A stretch of 64,000 nt of DNA. Origin: Epiperipatus broadwayi (lineage: Eukaryota > Onychophora > Udeonychophora > Euonychophora > Peripatidae). Positions 33,855 to 45,305 of the stretch are shown here, piece after piece. Each line of letters starts with the position of its first letter. Within the stretch, counting starts at the first letter, position 1. The notes under the pieces were generated by a model, which saw nothing but the letters and a program-made list of their open reading frames with translations, was not told the origin of the DNA and made no database searches. The translations under genes were made by a program, and so were the position numbers. The stretch is from assembly GCA_028023455.1 (NCBI GenBank), contig JAQFVV010000020.1, positions 6,805,092 through 6,869,091 on the forward strand, in the 5' to 3' direction.

Positions 33855-36317
33855 CATTGTGGAGATTGCTAAGAGTGTTAGACAGAATGGCAGATACCAA
33901 ATGCAGATACTTGAGGTTTATACCCCAACAAGTTCTCATAGTGATGAAGTAGTAGAGGATTTTTATATGGATGTACAAAAGGCTTTTGATCAGACCAAAC
34001 AACATTTTAAAATGATTGTGGGAGATTTTAATGCTAGAATTGGTAATAATTGAAAGATGAAAGTGCTGTAAGTAAATTTGATTGTGGTAATAGAAATGAA
34101 AGAAGACATAGATTTAAGGAGTTTGTGGAAAAAGAAAAACTTTATATTATGAATTGTTTTTTAATAAAAATATTAAATGGAAATAGATATGGAAGCATCC
34201 AAATAAAGGTATATCAGAATTGGATTATATTTTGAGTAACAGAAAATATATATTTCAAAATTGTAATGATCTTAATAAATTGAACACAGGAAGTGATCAT
34301 CAATTAGTGAGATGTAAGATACATGCTAATGCAAAACTAGAGACATAAAAATTATTCAGAAAAGCAATATTCACAATCCTCAGAAACATTCTAATAAATT
34401 TAAATTAGAAATTGCAAATAATTTTCAAATATTAATAGATTTTAAATATGAAGAATATATGAATGAAATCAATAGAAAAATAATGTATATCCTTTTAAAA
34501 ACTGCCACAAAGATATCTAGTAAAAAAAAATAGTGATTGATCAGTAAAATTTTTGCTGAGGCTAAAGAATTTATGAAAAAGAGAAGTAACATGAAAATAT
34601 ATAAAAATGATCTATTAAGAAGGATTTAATATCTCAAATTTTGTATAATGATGCAAAACAGGGTTGATAATGATATAAGTATAATTGTCAACTGGCAAGA
34701 AAATCTATAGAAGAGAATAAAAGTCTCAAGAGCATAAAACAACATTTTGGCATTGGTAGGAAACTTACTTCTGCAATAAGAAAAAAAGATAGAGCTGTTA
34801 CTAAAAAGAAAGATAGCATCATGAAATGTGTAGAAGAGTTTTATAAAGAATTATATTGTAATAACAAATGAGAAGTACCTCCTACTATTATTATATCTTC
34901 TGAATTTCCCAGGATTTAAATGAAGAAATGAAACATGCAATTAAATTAGTAAAGAAGGGAAAAGCTCCAGGTAATGATGAAATCAATAAGAAGCAGATGA
35001 AGAAATAGAATTTTTTTTTGGCAAAGGTATATACCAAATGTTTAAATAATAAACCATACTAGATGATTGGGAAAATGCAGTATTAATATCAATATTTAAA
35101 AAACATGATAAAGAAGATATTAGAAATTAGTTTTTTATCAGTTTATACAAAAATTTTACCAATATAATTACAACTTATCTACAGAGCACTTTGGATTTTA
35201 ACCAATCAGAAGGACAATCTGGATTTAAAAGTGGTTTTAGTACAGTAGATCATATCTAAGTTTAAGAGAAGTTATAGAAAAGATCAATTAATATGAGTTG
35301 CCATTATGAATAGTCATTTGATTATATAAACATTTCTTCAGTAATTAAAGGATTGGATGCTCAAGATATATAACCAGGATATTGCCATATTTTGAAGAAT
35401 ATTTATGAAAATATAACAGCAAAAATTAGATTATATAATGACACTAGGAAGATAATTGAGAAGTGTATAGGATGAAAGCATATTTTCAAAACTTTTTACA
35501 GCAGTGTTGCAAAGTGTATTTTGTGGATTAAAATGTGAAGCTAAAGGAATAAAAGTAAATGGAAATTATTTAAGTCGTTTAGATTGTTCAATGATGTAGT
35601 TGTTTTTGCAACTAATTCTTCAAAGCTTCAGAAAATATTGTGTTATCATATGAAGATAAGAAAGTAGGTCTAAAAATAAATTTTAAGAAGATTAAAATAA
35701 TACTCAATGGATTTTCTCAAAAAATGGAAATAAAGATTGATAATGATGAGTTAGAAAAAATTAACAACTACAAATACCTTGGGCAGATTATTACTACAGA
35801 TGAAAATATAATGGGTGAAATTAATCATAGAATTAAACTTGAGTTAGTGCTTTTGGTAGAAATAACAATATTAAAAAAAAATATACCTATGTGTTTGAAA
35901 AGGAAGTTTTTAATAAATGTGTTTTATTAGTTTTTCCTTATGGATCTTGGACACTTAACAGAAGAGCAGTGCAGAGACTTCAGACCATTCAAGGAAGGCA
36001 GTATGTAGAGATGCATATTAGGAATAACAAAAAGAGATCAAAAACAAAATACATGGGTAAGAAAACACACAGGTGTTATTGTCATTATTGAAATGTTGTA
36101 AAGTGTTGGGATGAACATATTGCTTAGATAGACAGTAGAAATCTTAAATTGGATTCCAAGAGATTGTAAAAGACCCATAAAGAGACCACATGTGAAATGC
36201 ATAAAATAAGGAAGTATGCAGACAGGATGTGGAGAAGAGGAGCTAAAGATTGAAGATGCATTAAACTTGGAGAAACCATGCAGTGGGTTGATAATAGGTG
36301 ACTATAATAATGATGAT
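33855..36317 (+). pseudogene. decayed RTE-like LINE copy
   Basis: It is collinear with the LINE at 6940-9860 from the middle of the endonuclease onwards. Open pieces at 33859-34053 carry YTPTSSHSDEVVEDFYMDV and VGDFNARIG; 34050-34235 the region before the SDH motif; 35640-35930 KKVGLKIN and NNYKYLGQII; 35891-36091 the TLNRRAVQRL block. The APGND, RT motif A and FADD regions between are shattered by indels (the YADD/FADD region at about 35585 reads LFNDVVVFA-like). It ends ATGATGATGAATT like the other copies. It is older than the 6.9 kb copy, judged by far more indels. Confidence 0.8.
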
Positions 36318-36600
36318 GAATTAAACTTGTTAACATATCTTGAAGCCTGTTTCATATATCATATATAAACAGTTCCAAAGATCATTATTATAAAAAGTGG
36401 AAAACAAAGTTATATTTATTTAACATCAGTTTTTATTTTAAATACCTCAGATTTTTTACTTGTAATGACAATACTTTTCATTCTATTATGTATATGTTGT
36501 ATAATATGAATAACCTTTGTCAACAACCAATTACTTTTGAACAGTACCACAGAGTTGGCTAGTTATGTGAATCAAATGTATTGGAAAAATCAATTAAATT
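36318..36600. other. A+T-rich stretch without recognisable gene
   Basis: Nothing recognised between the LINE tail and the SINE duplication. Confidence 0.5.
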
Positions 36601-36612
36601 AATATAAATCTT

Positions 36613-36726
36613 GTCAAGCGTTGTTAGCCGAGATGTTATCGCAGCCGCAAGCAAGCAAGTAGTTGGTTGCAGACGGTTGTGGGTTCGTGTCCCGGCCGAT
36701 GCTATGACATATGAAGAAAAAAATAT
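36613..36726 (+). mobile_element. tRNA-derived SINE (short family, copy 2)
   Basis: It starts GTCAAGCGTTGTTAGCCGAG, has a B-box-like GGGTTCGTGTCCC at 36681-36693 and ends GCTATGACATATGAAGAAAA. It is flanked by an 11-bp duplication ATATAAATCTT (36602-36612 and 36727-36737). The island of GC-rich sequence stands out against its surroundings. The minus-strand open frame across it (36614-36886) is not a gene. Confidence 0.8.
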
Positions 36727-36737
36727 ATATAAATCTT

Positions 36738-37869
36738 TTTTTTACTCTGGATATTATTGTTTTGTATTTGTCTAGCAACAAAATATGTTTATAATCCTTT
36801 TTAATCTTTAAATCTATTGAAGTCTCTGATAATCTATCATCTAAAATTAAAAACAATAAAATACTTAACAAATATTTTTGCTGCATATCATTGCAGTATT
36901 TTTTTTTTTGTAAATTGTAATAATAGGATTATTCTAAAAATCAGGTGGCATAACTTCACAAGTCTATATATTCCTTTAAAAAAAAATCTAATTATATTAC
37001 AAGTTAACATCTAATCTTCATATTTTAAAACATATCTGGAAACTTCATTAGTACTTGCAATCTTTTTACTTTTTAAAATTAGGAATATTTTTGTTTACAT
37101 CTAAATGAGGAGGTTGAAAAAACATATCATTAAAATTTGTCATCTGCATTCTTGTATTATTATTCTAAAGATAATCAATTCCTATTTATACCTACCTGTT
37201 TGAAATAAATTAACACAAAACAGTAGCTTCTATCAATTTAATAGCTTTATAATATATTTATGGTTCTTAAATTACTTTCAGTGTATCAATTTTTTAAGCC
37301 ATTGTAACAACTTCAGCCTATAAATCTCTGTAGCACTTTAGAAGCTCCACATTTAATGTATTATTCTGACACACAGAAAATATCACACGTTTTTTTTTAA
37401 ACAAGATATTAACAATATAGTTATTTATTGTAAGAAATTCATCAGGATTTCTCTTTTGTAAATTCAAAAATAGATTTATCCATCACACTTTTTAAAAATT
37501 CCATACTGTTAAAAACATGCCAATGTTGAAAATGTAAATTCATTGTTAAATAATGAATGCCAATTTTTTATGAATGTGAGGGGAATAAAAATTTTTTTTT
37601 TTAAATAATTATCATTTTAAACTTGTAATATAATAGTTTATCATTGATCCAACAATCTGCATTTGTGTTTGGCTCATATTCTAACACCTGTAAAATATAT
37701 CCTATGGCATGCCATTATCTTTGAATATGGATGCCTCCAAGATCCTTTAGGTTAATTTTTATGCTTGAACAATGTGCTTATAATGGATAATTTATATATT
37801 GCACCAAATATTAGTAAGAGCATGCAAATTAAATTTACAGCACCAACACCATTATTTCCAACACATTTC
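36738..37869. other. A+T-rich stretch without recognisable gene
   Basis: No transposon or host-gene motif was recognised on either strand. Confidence 0.45.
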
Positions 37870-37980
37870 GGATCAAAATAGGCAAAACTCTCTCCATACA
37901 GTAGTGCCACTCAAAGCAAGACAGAGTAATCAATGAATTCCAGAAGGCTTGTGCATAAAATCCCTATCTAGTGCCTACTC

Positions 37981-38039
37981 ATCCAATATCCCCAGACTAG
38001 TTTCTGGCTTGTGACCTTCATCAGTGAAGAGCTTTGGAT
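37981..38039 (-). ncRNA. hammerhead ribozyme-like motif, F1 (core intact)
   Basis: 59 nt: AUCCAA, loop AGC, UCUUCA, CUGAUGA, hairpin GGU-CACAA-GCC with A on each side, GAAA, CUAG, UC, UGGGGA, loop UA, UUGGAU. Both parts of stem I pair completely, two of the pairs as G-U wobbles after C-to-U changes, so pairing survived mutation. The weak point is an A-A opposition at 10.1-11.1, next to the core. Confidence 0.6.
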
Positions 38040-38067
38040 CTGAGAGATCTAGGTGCACTGCTCTCAG

Positions 38068-38126
38068 ATCCAAAGCTTCTCACTAATGAAGGTCACAAGC
38101 CAGAAACTAGTCTGGGGATATTGGAC
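38068..38126 (+). ncRNA. degenerate hammerhead-like motif, F1 right arm
   Basis: Same 59-nt layout, but the core box is CUAAUGA, losing the essential G5. Predicted inactive. Confidence 0.45.
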
Positions 38127-39330
38127 GAGTAGGCACTTTATAGGGATTTTAGGTTCAAGCCTTCTGGCATACATTGATTACTCTGTCTTGCTTTGATTAG
38201 CACTACTGTATGAAGAGAGTTTTGCCTATTTTAACAACAGCTATGAGCAAGTATGAAAGATAGTGATCATGCGATGTGTAAAGGTTTAACTTTTAGCATC
38301 AATTGTATTTTTATATTGGACTATTTCCATCATCATTTTAGGATCAATGTTTACCATTCCTTATGTACACAAATTTTAAATTCTCTAAGAAGAAAATGAT
38401 ATGAGCAACAATAGTCCAGCCAGTAATTATCTCTATGATGTTTATTTGAATAAAAAACTGGGTAAACTTGAAAATTTACTAATGTTCTATTTAGGTTAGG
38501 ATTTTTTTTCAGTTGGACTATTCATAGCCAATAGAACTAGCCATATAATATTGATTGGTAAATGGCTCTCTACTTATTCTTAGCTATAGAACAAAACCCT
38601 TTATTCCTTAGAATTTGGTAAAACAGGTGACATAATGCTTCTTTGAGAAATTGTTGAAGAAATCTTTGTATTGCAGAACAAATATTTTTGCTTTTATTTA
38701 TATAGAGAATATCTTATTGATGACTAAACACTTTATTTTACTAACTGTAACAAATCCAGTAAACTAAAAGTATTTCAAATGTTAATAGATATTGTAATTA
38801 TGCAATAAAGTTTTTTATTGTATATAGATAAAAAGTTGAAACAATCCTTGGGTAGCCTGTTGCAGGCAAAGGCCTTTCCAATATTTCTTCTAGATCAGTG
38901 ATACCGAACCTATTACATGCATGCCAGAGATGGCATGTTCAAATTTTTTACTGGCATGTAAACTATTTATGTATTATTTTCTATGCTTTAAATTTTTCAA
39001 TGTTTTTTTTGGTGCTAAAATCTGTACTAATAAAACTTCACTATAAACTAAAAGTAAAATAAATAAATATATTAGAATTCAGTTTACAATTGAACTCTGA
39101 TCAGAAGCAATAAATTGTAATATTTTAAATCCAATAAATTGGTACTGATATACTGGGATATCATATTTTATAAACCTGTTAAATGATTCCAATAAAACTA
39201 GAAAGTAAACTCAGTAAAATATGTCTTAAAACAGGCAAAACTTACTATACATATTGCCACTCACAGCAAGCTAGAATAATCAATGGATGCCAGAAGGCTT
39301 GTGCATAAAATCCCCATATAGTGCCTACTC

Positions 39331-39388
39331 ATCCAATATCCCCAGACTAGTTTTGGCTTGTGGTATTCATCAGTGAGGAGCCTTGGAT
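39331..39388 (-). ncRNA. degenerate hammerhead-like motif, F1 left arm
   Basis: CUGAUGA is intact, but one base is lost in the GAAA box region (GCCAAAACUAG), and helix II is weakened (UACCACAAGCC). Predicted inactive. Confidence 0.4.
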
Positions 39389-39959
39389 CTGAGAGCACTG
39401 CACCTAGATCTTAGGATCTAATGCAACCCTCCAGCAGCCACCTTTTATCTTTACTTAATTACAAAACTATTAGTCTTAATATGAAAACACCTTAATATGT
39501 TCAATCCAAACTCATTAGCTTATATAGTCATATTGGTGTGGACTCAGTTCAGTACCTTTATATTTTGGTGTTTTTGGTTCTTTAATAACCATAGCCACCA
39601 CTATCCTATTAGGCAGGATTGGTTTTAAGCCAATAAACATCACATGATCACCATTTCTTATACTTGCATATTACTGTTAATAAAACAGGCAAAACTCACT
39701 ATATGTATGGTGATCATGTAATGTTTATTGGCTTAAAACCAATCCTGCCTAATAGGATAGTGGTGGCTATGGTTATTAAAGAGACTAAAATGTATAGATA
39801 CTGAACTGAGTTCAGACCTATATGACTATATAAGCTAATGAGCTTGAATTAAAAATATTAAAGTGTTTTCAATTTAAGGCTCATAGTTTTGTAGTTAAGT
39901 ATAGATAAAAGGTGGCAGCTGGAGAGTTACATCCTAAGATCTAGGTGAGGTGCTCTCAG

Positions 39960-40018
39960 ATCCAAAGCTCCTCACTGATGAAAGCCACAAGCCAGAAACT
40001 AGTCTGGGAATATTGGTT
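39960..40018 (+). ncRNA. hammerhead ribozyme-like motif, F1 right arm
   Basis: 59 nt with CUGAUGA, GAAA, CUAG and UC intact. Helix II has lost one pair (AGC against GCC) and stem I has one C-A mismatch (UCCUCA against UGGGAA). Marginal. Confidence 0.5.
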
Positions 40019-40486
40019 GAGTAGGCACTAGATGGGGATTTTATGCACAAGCCTTTTGGCATCCATTGATTACTCTAGCTTGCTGTGAGTGGCAAGACGT
40101 ATAGTGAGTTTTGCCTGTTTTAATAATGGTAATAAGCAAGCATAAGAAATGGTGTTCATGTGATGTCTATTGGCTTAAAATATGTCTTTGAAGTAAAAAA
40201 TTTTCAAATCTAAAGTAAAAGTAATCAAATGGTTTTCTATCCTACTCTTTTTTTATCTAAACATGTTGACACCATTCATTTTTTTAATGTAATCAAAATG
40301 GTGAACAGAAGAATAAAATATGCAATCAACGTCATCAAATGACTTTTTTTTTTGCTTGAAGTTTTGCTGTAAAAGTGAAATTTAAGGATAATAATATATT
40401 TTAACATATAATAAATCTTTGATTTATAAAATTATTAAAGCACATTTAAATTTATTTTTAAATAAATTTGTTACCATTATATTATT

Positions 40487-42355
40487 ATGACTAGTGAAAA
40501 TAAAAAACAAAAATTGTCAAGCAGTAGAGAATTTCAAAATTGGTGGACTGATAAGTATGGAATGATTAACAAAGGCACCAGGGCTGTATGTGTTTCATGT
40601 TCCAGATTAGTTGTATTGAGAACATCATCGATAAAATGGCCTTATGAGACCAATCATATAAATCACTCTGTAAAAAAAGTAAAGATGAACAAAAAATATA
40701 TATTGCCCAAGCATTTAAAAATACAAATATTCAATCAACATCTATAATGAAATTTATTGAAAATCATTCAAATATAGCTGCTGCTAGTTTTTTTATTTCA
40801 ATTATAATTGCCAAACATGGAAACATTTTAATTATGGAGAATATATGAAAGAAGCTTGAATAAAATGTGCACCAAAATAGTTTTGAAGATTTTGAAAACA
40901 AATCAATAATTATTGAGAGCTTAAAAGATTTACCATTGACTAGAAATATAGTTAAAGAAAGAATCCTGCAAATGTCTAACAACATAACATATCAACAAAA
41001 AAGAGATATAAAATCTTTTAGTTTAATTTTTCACTGCCTTGATGAAAGTACAGATATATATGTATCAGCTCATTTGGCTATTTTTATTCACTATTGTGTT
41101 GGGAATAATATCAAAAAAAAATTGATCAGTTTAACCTCATTAGTAACAACAATAAAATGAATAGATATTTGCAAATGAAGTTTTAAATATACTTGCTGAA
41201 AAAGAAATAGATGTTGCCAATATCAGTAACTACAGATAGGGCTTATGACTGGAAATGAAAATGCTTTTCTCAGTTTATTTATCTACAATATTGGACATTC
41301 AATTTTGGGTTTTCATTGATTTATACATCAGCAGATCTTAGCATGAAAACCAGTTTATGCCACTGGATGATGTTATGAACATTGTGTCTAAGTTAATCAA
41401 TTTTGTATCTACACATTGAGTGAAGTGAACTCAGTACATTATGGTTTACTTATGTACAACAATATTCATGGTTAAGTTGAGGAAAAGTTCTTCAAAGATT
41501 CACCGAGTGTTTAAATGAAATTAGACTGTTTTTACATAATGAGAAAATCATTGAAAAATATAATGAATTAATGGATGTTGAATGGGTTTCAAAATTAATG
41601 TTTTTTTTACTGCTATGTGTTTACAGCTAAATGAATTAACTGTGAAACTGCAAGGTTATAATAAAACAATTGTTATCATGTTTGATTTGATCAAAGAATT
41701 TGAAGTTAAATTACAAATTTTCAACTGTGATGTTATTTCTTACACCTTCAAATATTTTCTAAATCTAAAAATGTTCTTGACTGATTTAAACCAGATCAAA
41801 TAAAATTGGCACAGGATTTTTGTGTTGTTATTCAATCGATAATTGATGGATGTTCTTTAAGATTTACACAGTTCAAACAATTTTCAGAAATATCAAAATT
41901 TATTTTATACCCAGACATAATATCAATGGATGGTCTCAAGTTAGAAAATTTTGAGTGACTTAATTAGGAAAAATTGGAAATGCAATCAGTCTAGTTTTCA
42001 TCCAGTTCCATATGGAAACAGAAATTTGTTGATTTGAAGAATGAGTTAGAAATGAGTTAAAAACAATGAGAAATGATTGATATGTAAAAAGAATGCAGAA
42101 AAGGAATTATTGACTGTCTGGAATTCTATTCCTGAAACATTTAATTTTTTAAAAAAATTAGCAACTGCTATTATCAATTTTCTCCTCTACATATACATGT
42201 GAATCATTGTTTTCAAAAAGAATTTAATTAGACAGTTTGAGAAATAGAATGACAGATGAATCTAGTTCAGCATGTATATTATTAAAAGTGAGAAAATATG
42301 AACGAGATATAAAATTTTGTCATCCAATGTATAACAGCAAAAATCTCATTAAATA
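40487..42355 (+). pseudogene. hAT transposase, decayed (GTF2IRD2/ZBED5-like family)
   Basis: The ATG at 40487 opens an 86-codon piece, MTSENKKQKLSSSREFQNWW, followed by the BED-type zinc finger: cysteines in AVCVSCS (residues about 33-38) and a single histidine in YETNH. The first histidine of the pair is replaced (WPYETNH where copy 1 has HYEMNH). Later pieces: 40867-41160 with DLPLTRNIVKERIL and FHCLDESTDIYVSAHLAIF (a catalytic Asp region of the RNase-H-like fold), 41582-41803 with LQLNELTVKLQGY, and a C-terminal region near 42210-42340 matching NLIRQFEK / MTDESSSACILLKV. Several frameshifts and stops separate them. It is dead, as copy 1 is. Confidence 0.8.
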
Positions 42356-42672
42356 ATATCTATTTATGTTGATTTTATATGTTTATTTCCAAAATTTTGT
42401 TTTAATTACTATTACTTTTTTACTATTATATTTTATTCAATTTGTACTCTTCTAAATAAATATCATTCACTTGTATTTAGTTTATTTAGAAATTTTGTTT
42501 AATTATTATAGTTTTTATTATTATTGTGTTTTATAAACTTTTAAAAAACTGCAATAATTAAGTTGTTTATATGTTGATTTAATAACTAAATGGTACTCCA
42601 ATCATTCAATAAATATTTTTTGGAAATTTTTGGCATGCACATGTAAAAAGGTTTGCCACCACTGTTGTAGAG

Positions 42673-44571
42673 GAATACCAAAGAAAAAGGTATAACTTAT
42701 TGGACTTTTCAAAGGCTGGTTGATGAATAATTTAACTGTATTTGAAATCCTTGTTTAAACTTTCAGACTAAGAATGGGTAAATATTATTTGTCAGCTAAT
42801 ACTGGATAGTTATCTAGTTTGGCAGTAGGTCAAATAGCTGTGGGGAAATCCTAAACCTGATTAGAAAATTTTTAGTTTTACAAGACCTGGATTCAAATTC
42901 TATAAGTCTTAGGTATAGCAAACAGATGTACTATGACAGGATCATGTGATCTTTTTTGAATAATGGGTTTCAAACACTGTATGAATTAAAATTCTTTCAT
43001 ATATTCAATTTACGCTTTGCACATATAAATAAATAAAGTAGAGTATTTTATTGATTAAATATAATGGGTATTGATATTTGACCTTTTTCAATTTGTTAGA
43101 TTTGTTATAGTTTACAAAATGAACCGTTTAATCTTTAACAAAACATCACGTGATATTAATATTTTTTTATTAGTATCAACTTTTTTTTTTTCAACTTTTA
43201 AATTTAATGATTTAAAATATTATTGTTGACAATTTTAATCGTTGTAAAAGCAAATATTTTATTCTAAAAAATGTGTATTGAATAAAGTACAAACATTGTA
43301 TTTTAAACACAAATAATTAAATATGACTTTATCATCTAAACAAATAATATGAATGAAAGTGTTAATTTTACAGTAATAAACCAACTTGCTAAAACCGACA
43401 AATGATTACCTTCTAAAAACTTCCATTTATAAAACGCACTGAAAATGATTTAATAAAATAACACATTGAAAACATGATTTCAAAGCAGGCATTTCACAAG
43501 CTTTTACATCGTAATTACAAGTAATGTGACAAGAAGATTCAGTGAAGACGTTTACTCCCTGTGCAGAGTCTGCGAGAGACCAATTTAATGCTCATTTATA
43601 AAACAAATCTTAGAACTTCAGAAACAACTGGCTGTTTGGACATTTCTCAAGTTTATTCTACATAATAATAATAATAGTGAAAATATAAGTATTTAAATGG
43701 CCTTTTTAAAAAAAAAAAAAGATGTGGTAATTTTTATTGCGAGTGTGTATTTATATATATAGTATAAGAGTGCCTGGTATTTCAAATCTTAGTTAAACAA
43801 AAATAATTATAAAATAAACAACAAATGTTGCCAATTTATCTTGTTGCTATACAAAAATAAGAATTGTCCTCAACTAAATTTATCCCTGTCTAAAAACTCA
43901 TATATAACCCATTAATATGTCTTATTTACAAATGCCATATTTTTTTATAAGAAAACACTTCTTTGGATAGAAGATTCACAAATTAATAGTGAGCACATCT
44001 AACCCCATGCCACAACTACAGATTTGAGTTAAGCATTGAAGCTTTTTTGGTCACAATAGTTTAGGATTTTATCTTTCAGGGAGATGTACTATAGCCAAGC
44101 CAGTTAGATATTTATAATATTAGTCTTAAAAACTGTAAACATGTTTTCTGGATTATATCTAAGATGTTGAATCAGTTTATAGTTTTTACACAAGTTATTC
44201 ATAATCCTCCCAATGATAGCTTGAAGTCATATTTTCATTATTAAAACAAACATTTACCTTTATTGGGTATTAAGATTTAGTTGTAAAGCCCATTCAATGA
44301 TATTGCTATATGCAGGAAGTGCATTAGCTGCTAAAGATATGATTGAATAATAAAAAAAATCTATTATGTCTGTAGAATGTATTAATGATTTTTCTGAAAT
44401 ATTTCTGCTTCAAAATTGATATTCAAGCCATCAATTACTGAAAGTTTTATTAATTTTTACTAGTGTTTATATATTAAACTTTACAATAGTTTTTTTTTTT
44501 TATTAGCTTGAATTGTTGAGATATGGGGTTATATTAAAGTAATGTTGAATAGGTATTTAAAAACTGTGGGC
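42673..44571. other. A+T-rich stretch without recognisable gene
   Basis: No gene seen. A B-box-like GGATTCAAATTC near 42888 is isolated. Confidence 0.45.
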
Positions 44572-44620
44572 TATGATTATGGAGGCTTAAGTCTCTCAAA
44601 AGCGCTCAGCTTTATATTTG
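44572..44620 (+). repeat. F8 small repeat, single copy
   Basis: GGCTATGATTATGGAGGCTTAAGT and AAAAGCGCTCAGC match the arms of the palindrome at 52795-52925 and, more weakly, the minus strand at 18353-18401. Confidence 0.5.
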
Positions 44621-45252
44621 TACTTTTATGTTTAAAACTTCAGCAACTGTGTTTTATCACAGTTAGTTTTTAATTTATTGATTTTTGTTGAAGTATATAT
44701 ATATATATATTCTTTTCCTAATAGGTATTTATAATTTTATAAGCAATTATTAATAATAGTTTGAATTTGAAAAAGGTTAAAAGAATAAAGTTGAAGAAAA
44801 TGATGATAGAGGTGTCAAACAAGTGTACAAATTTTGAAAATTTTGTCAGTTGGGTTTTTAGAAATAGGATTGTAAAGAGATAGGTAATTTTTGTAATGTA
44901 AAAAAGTAATTTGTATTGTGGTAAAAGTTGATAATTATAAAATATTTAATAAAAATAAGAAAAGGTTAGAAGTTGATTTATAATATAAGTAAAATGACAA
45001 TAATATGTTTAAAAGCAGTAGAATAAATGATAAGGTTTATAATTATAATAAATAATTTTTAAAAAAAAAAAAAAAAAGTTATATAAAATAAATGTGGATA
45101 TAATTATTTAAGAGTAAAGTAATAAAATGGGAAATGATTATTTATAATGGTCAGGTTGAAATGTATAATTTATTTTTGTTTTATTTTGTGTATTTAATTA
45201 TGTATATCAAAATGTGAATAAATGTATTAATTATATATATTTGAATATTGTA

Positions 45253-45305
45253 GTGCTGATGAAGACTGCAGGATAGTCAAAACTGTTAGTTTTGATATAA
45301 ATAAA
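45253..45305 (+). ncRNA. isolated hammerhead-like relic
   Basis: CTGATGA is followed by a 4-bp hairpin (GACU-GCAGGAU-AGUC), then AAAAC where GAAAC would be expected, then a hairpin (AAAC-UGUUA-GUUU). The order fits a hammerhead whose G12 has changed to A, possibly by CpG decay, but I cannot see a convincing stem I. It is not part of F1, F2 or F4. Low confidence. Confidence 0.2.

Larger units (their letters stand above)
37870..38285. repeat. F1 foldback repeat (inverted dimer)
   Basis: This is a roughly 410-bp palindrome centred at about 38052. TACAGTAGTGCCACT near 37898 mirrors GCACTACTGTATGAAGAG near 38202. Both arms contain the ribozyme region pointing outward. The part of the F1 unit between the ribozyme and the far end is missing, so each arm is less than one unit. 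Confidence 0.85.
39228..40175. repeat. F1 foldback inserted in hAT copy 2, with 13-bp target duplication
   Basis: This is an almost complete palindrome of about 950 bp. TAAAATATGTCTT flanks it (39215-39227 and 40176-40188), and the hAT copy at 20.8 kb lacks the insert at this place, so the boundaries are firm. In the left arm AAAACAGGCAAAACT recurs after 454 bp (39231 and 39685). In the right arm TCATGTGATGT..ATTGGCTT recurs after 442 bp (39711 and 40153). Each arm is therefore slightly more than one unit. It carries ribozyme-like motifs at 39331-39388 (minus) and 39960-40018 (plus). Confidence 0.9.
38896..42664 (+). mobile_element. hAT DNA transposon, copy 2, interrupted by an F1 element
   Basis: The ends read inward CAGTGATAC and CAGTGGTGG and are collinear with copy 1 (20843-23892) in the opposite orientation. 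The putative 8-bp duplications TTCTAGAT (38888-38895) and TTGTAGAG (42665-42672) match at six of eight positions, as expected for an older insertion. The 5' untranslated part is split by the nested F1 foldback at 39228-40175. Without it the copy is about 2.8 kb. Confidence 0.88.

Noticed and set aside
39228-40175. F1 as a classical foldback DNA transposon or MITE
   Set aside because: The 13-14 bp duplications, permuted more-than-unit arms and missing fixed termini do not fit a cut-and-paste element; a retroelement origin fits better, though it is not proven.
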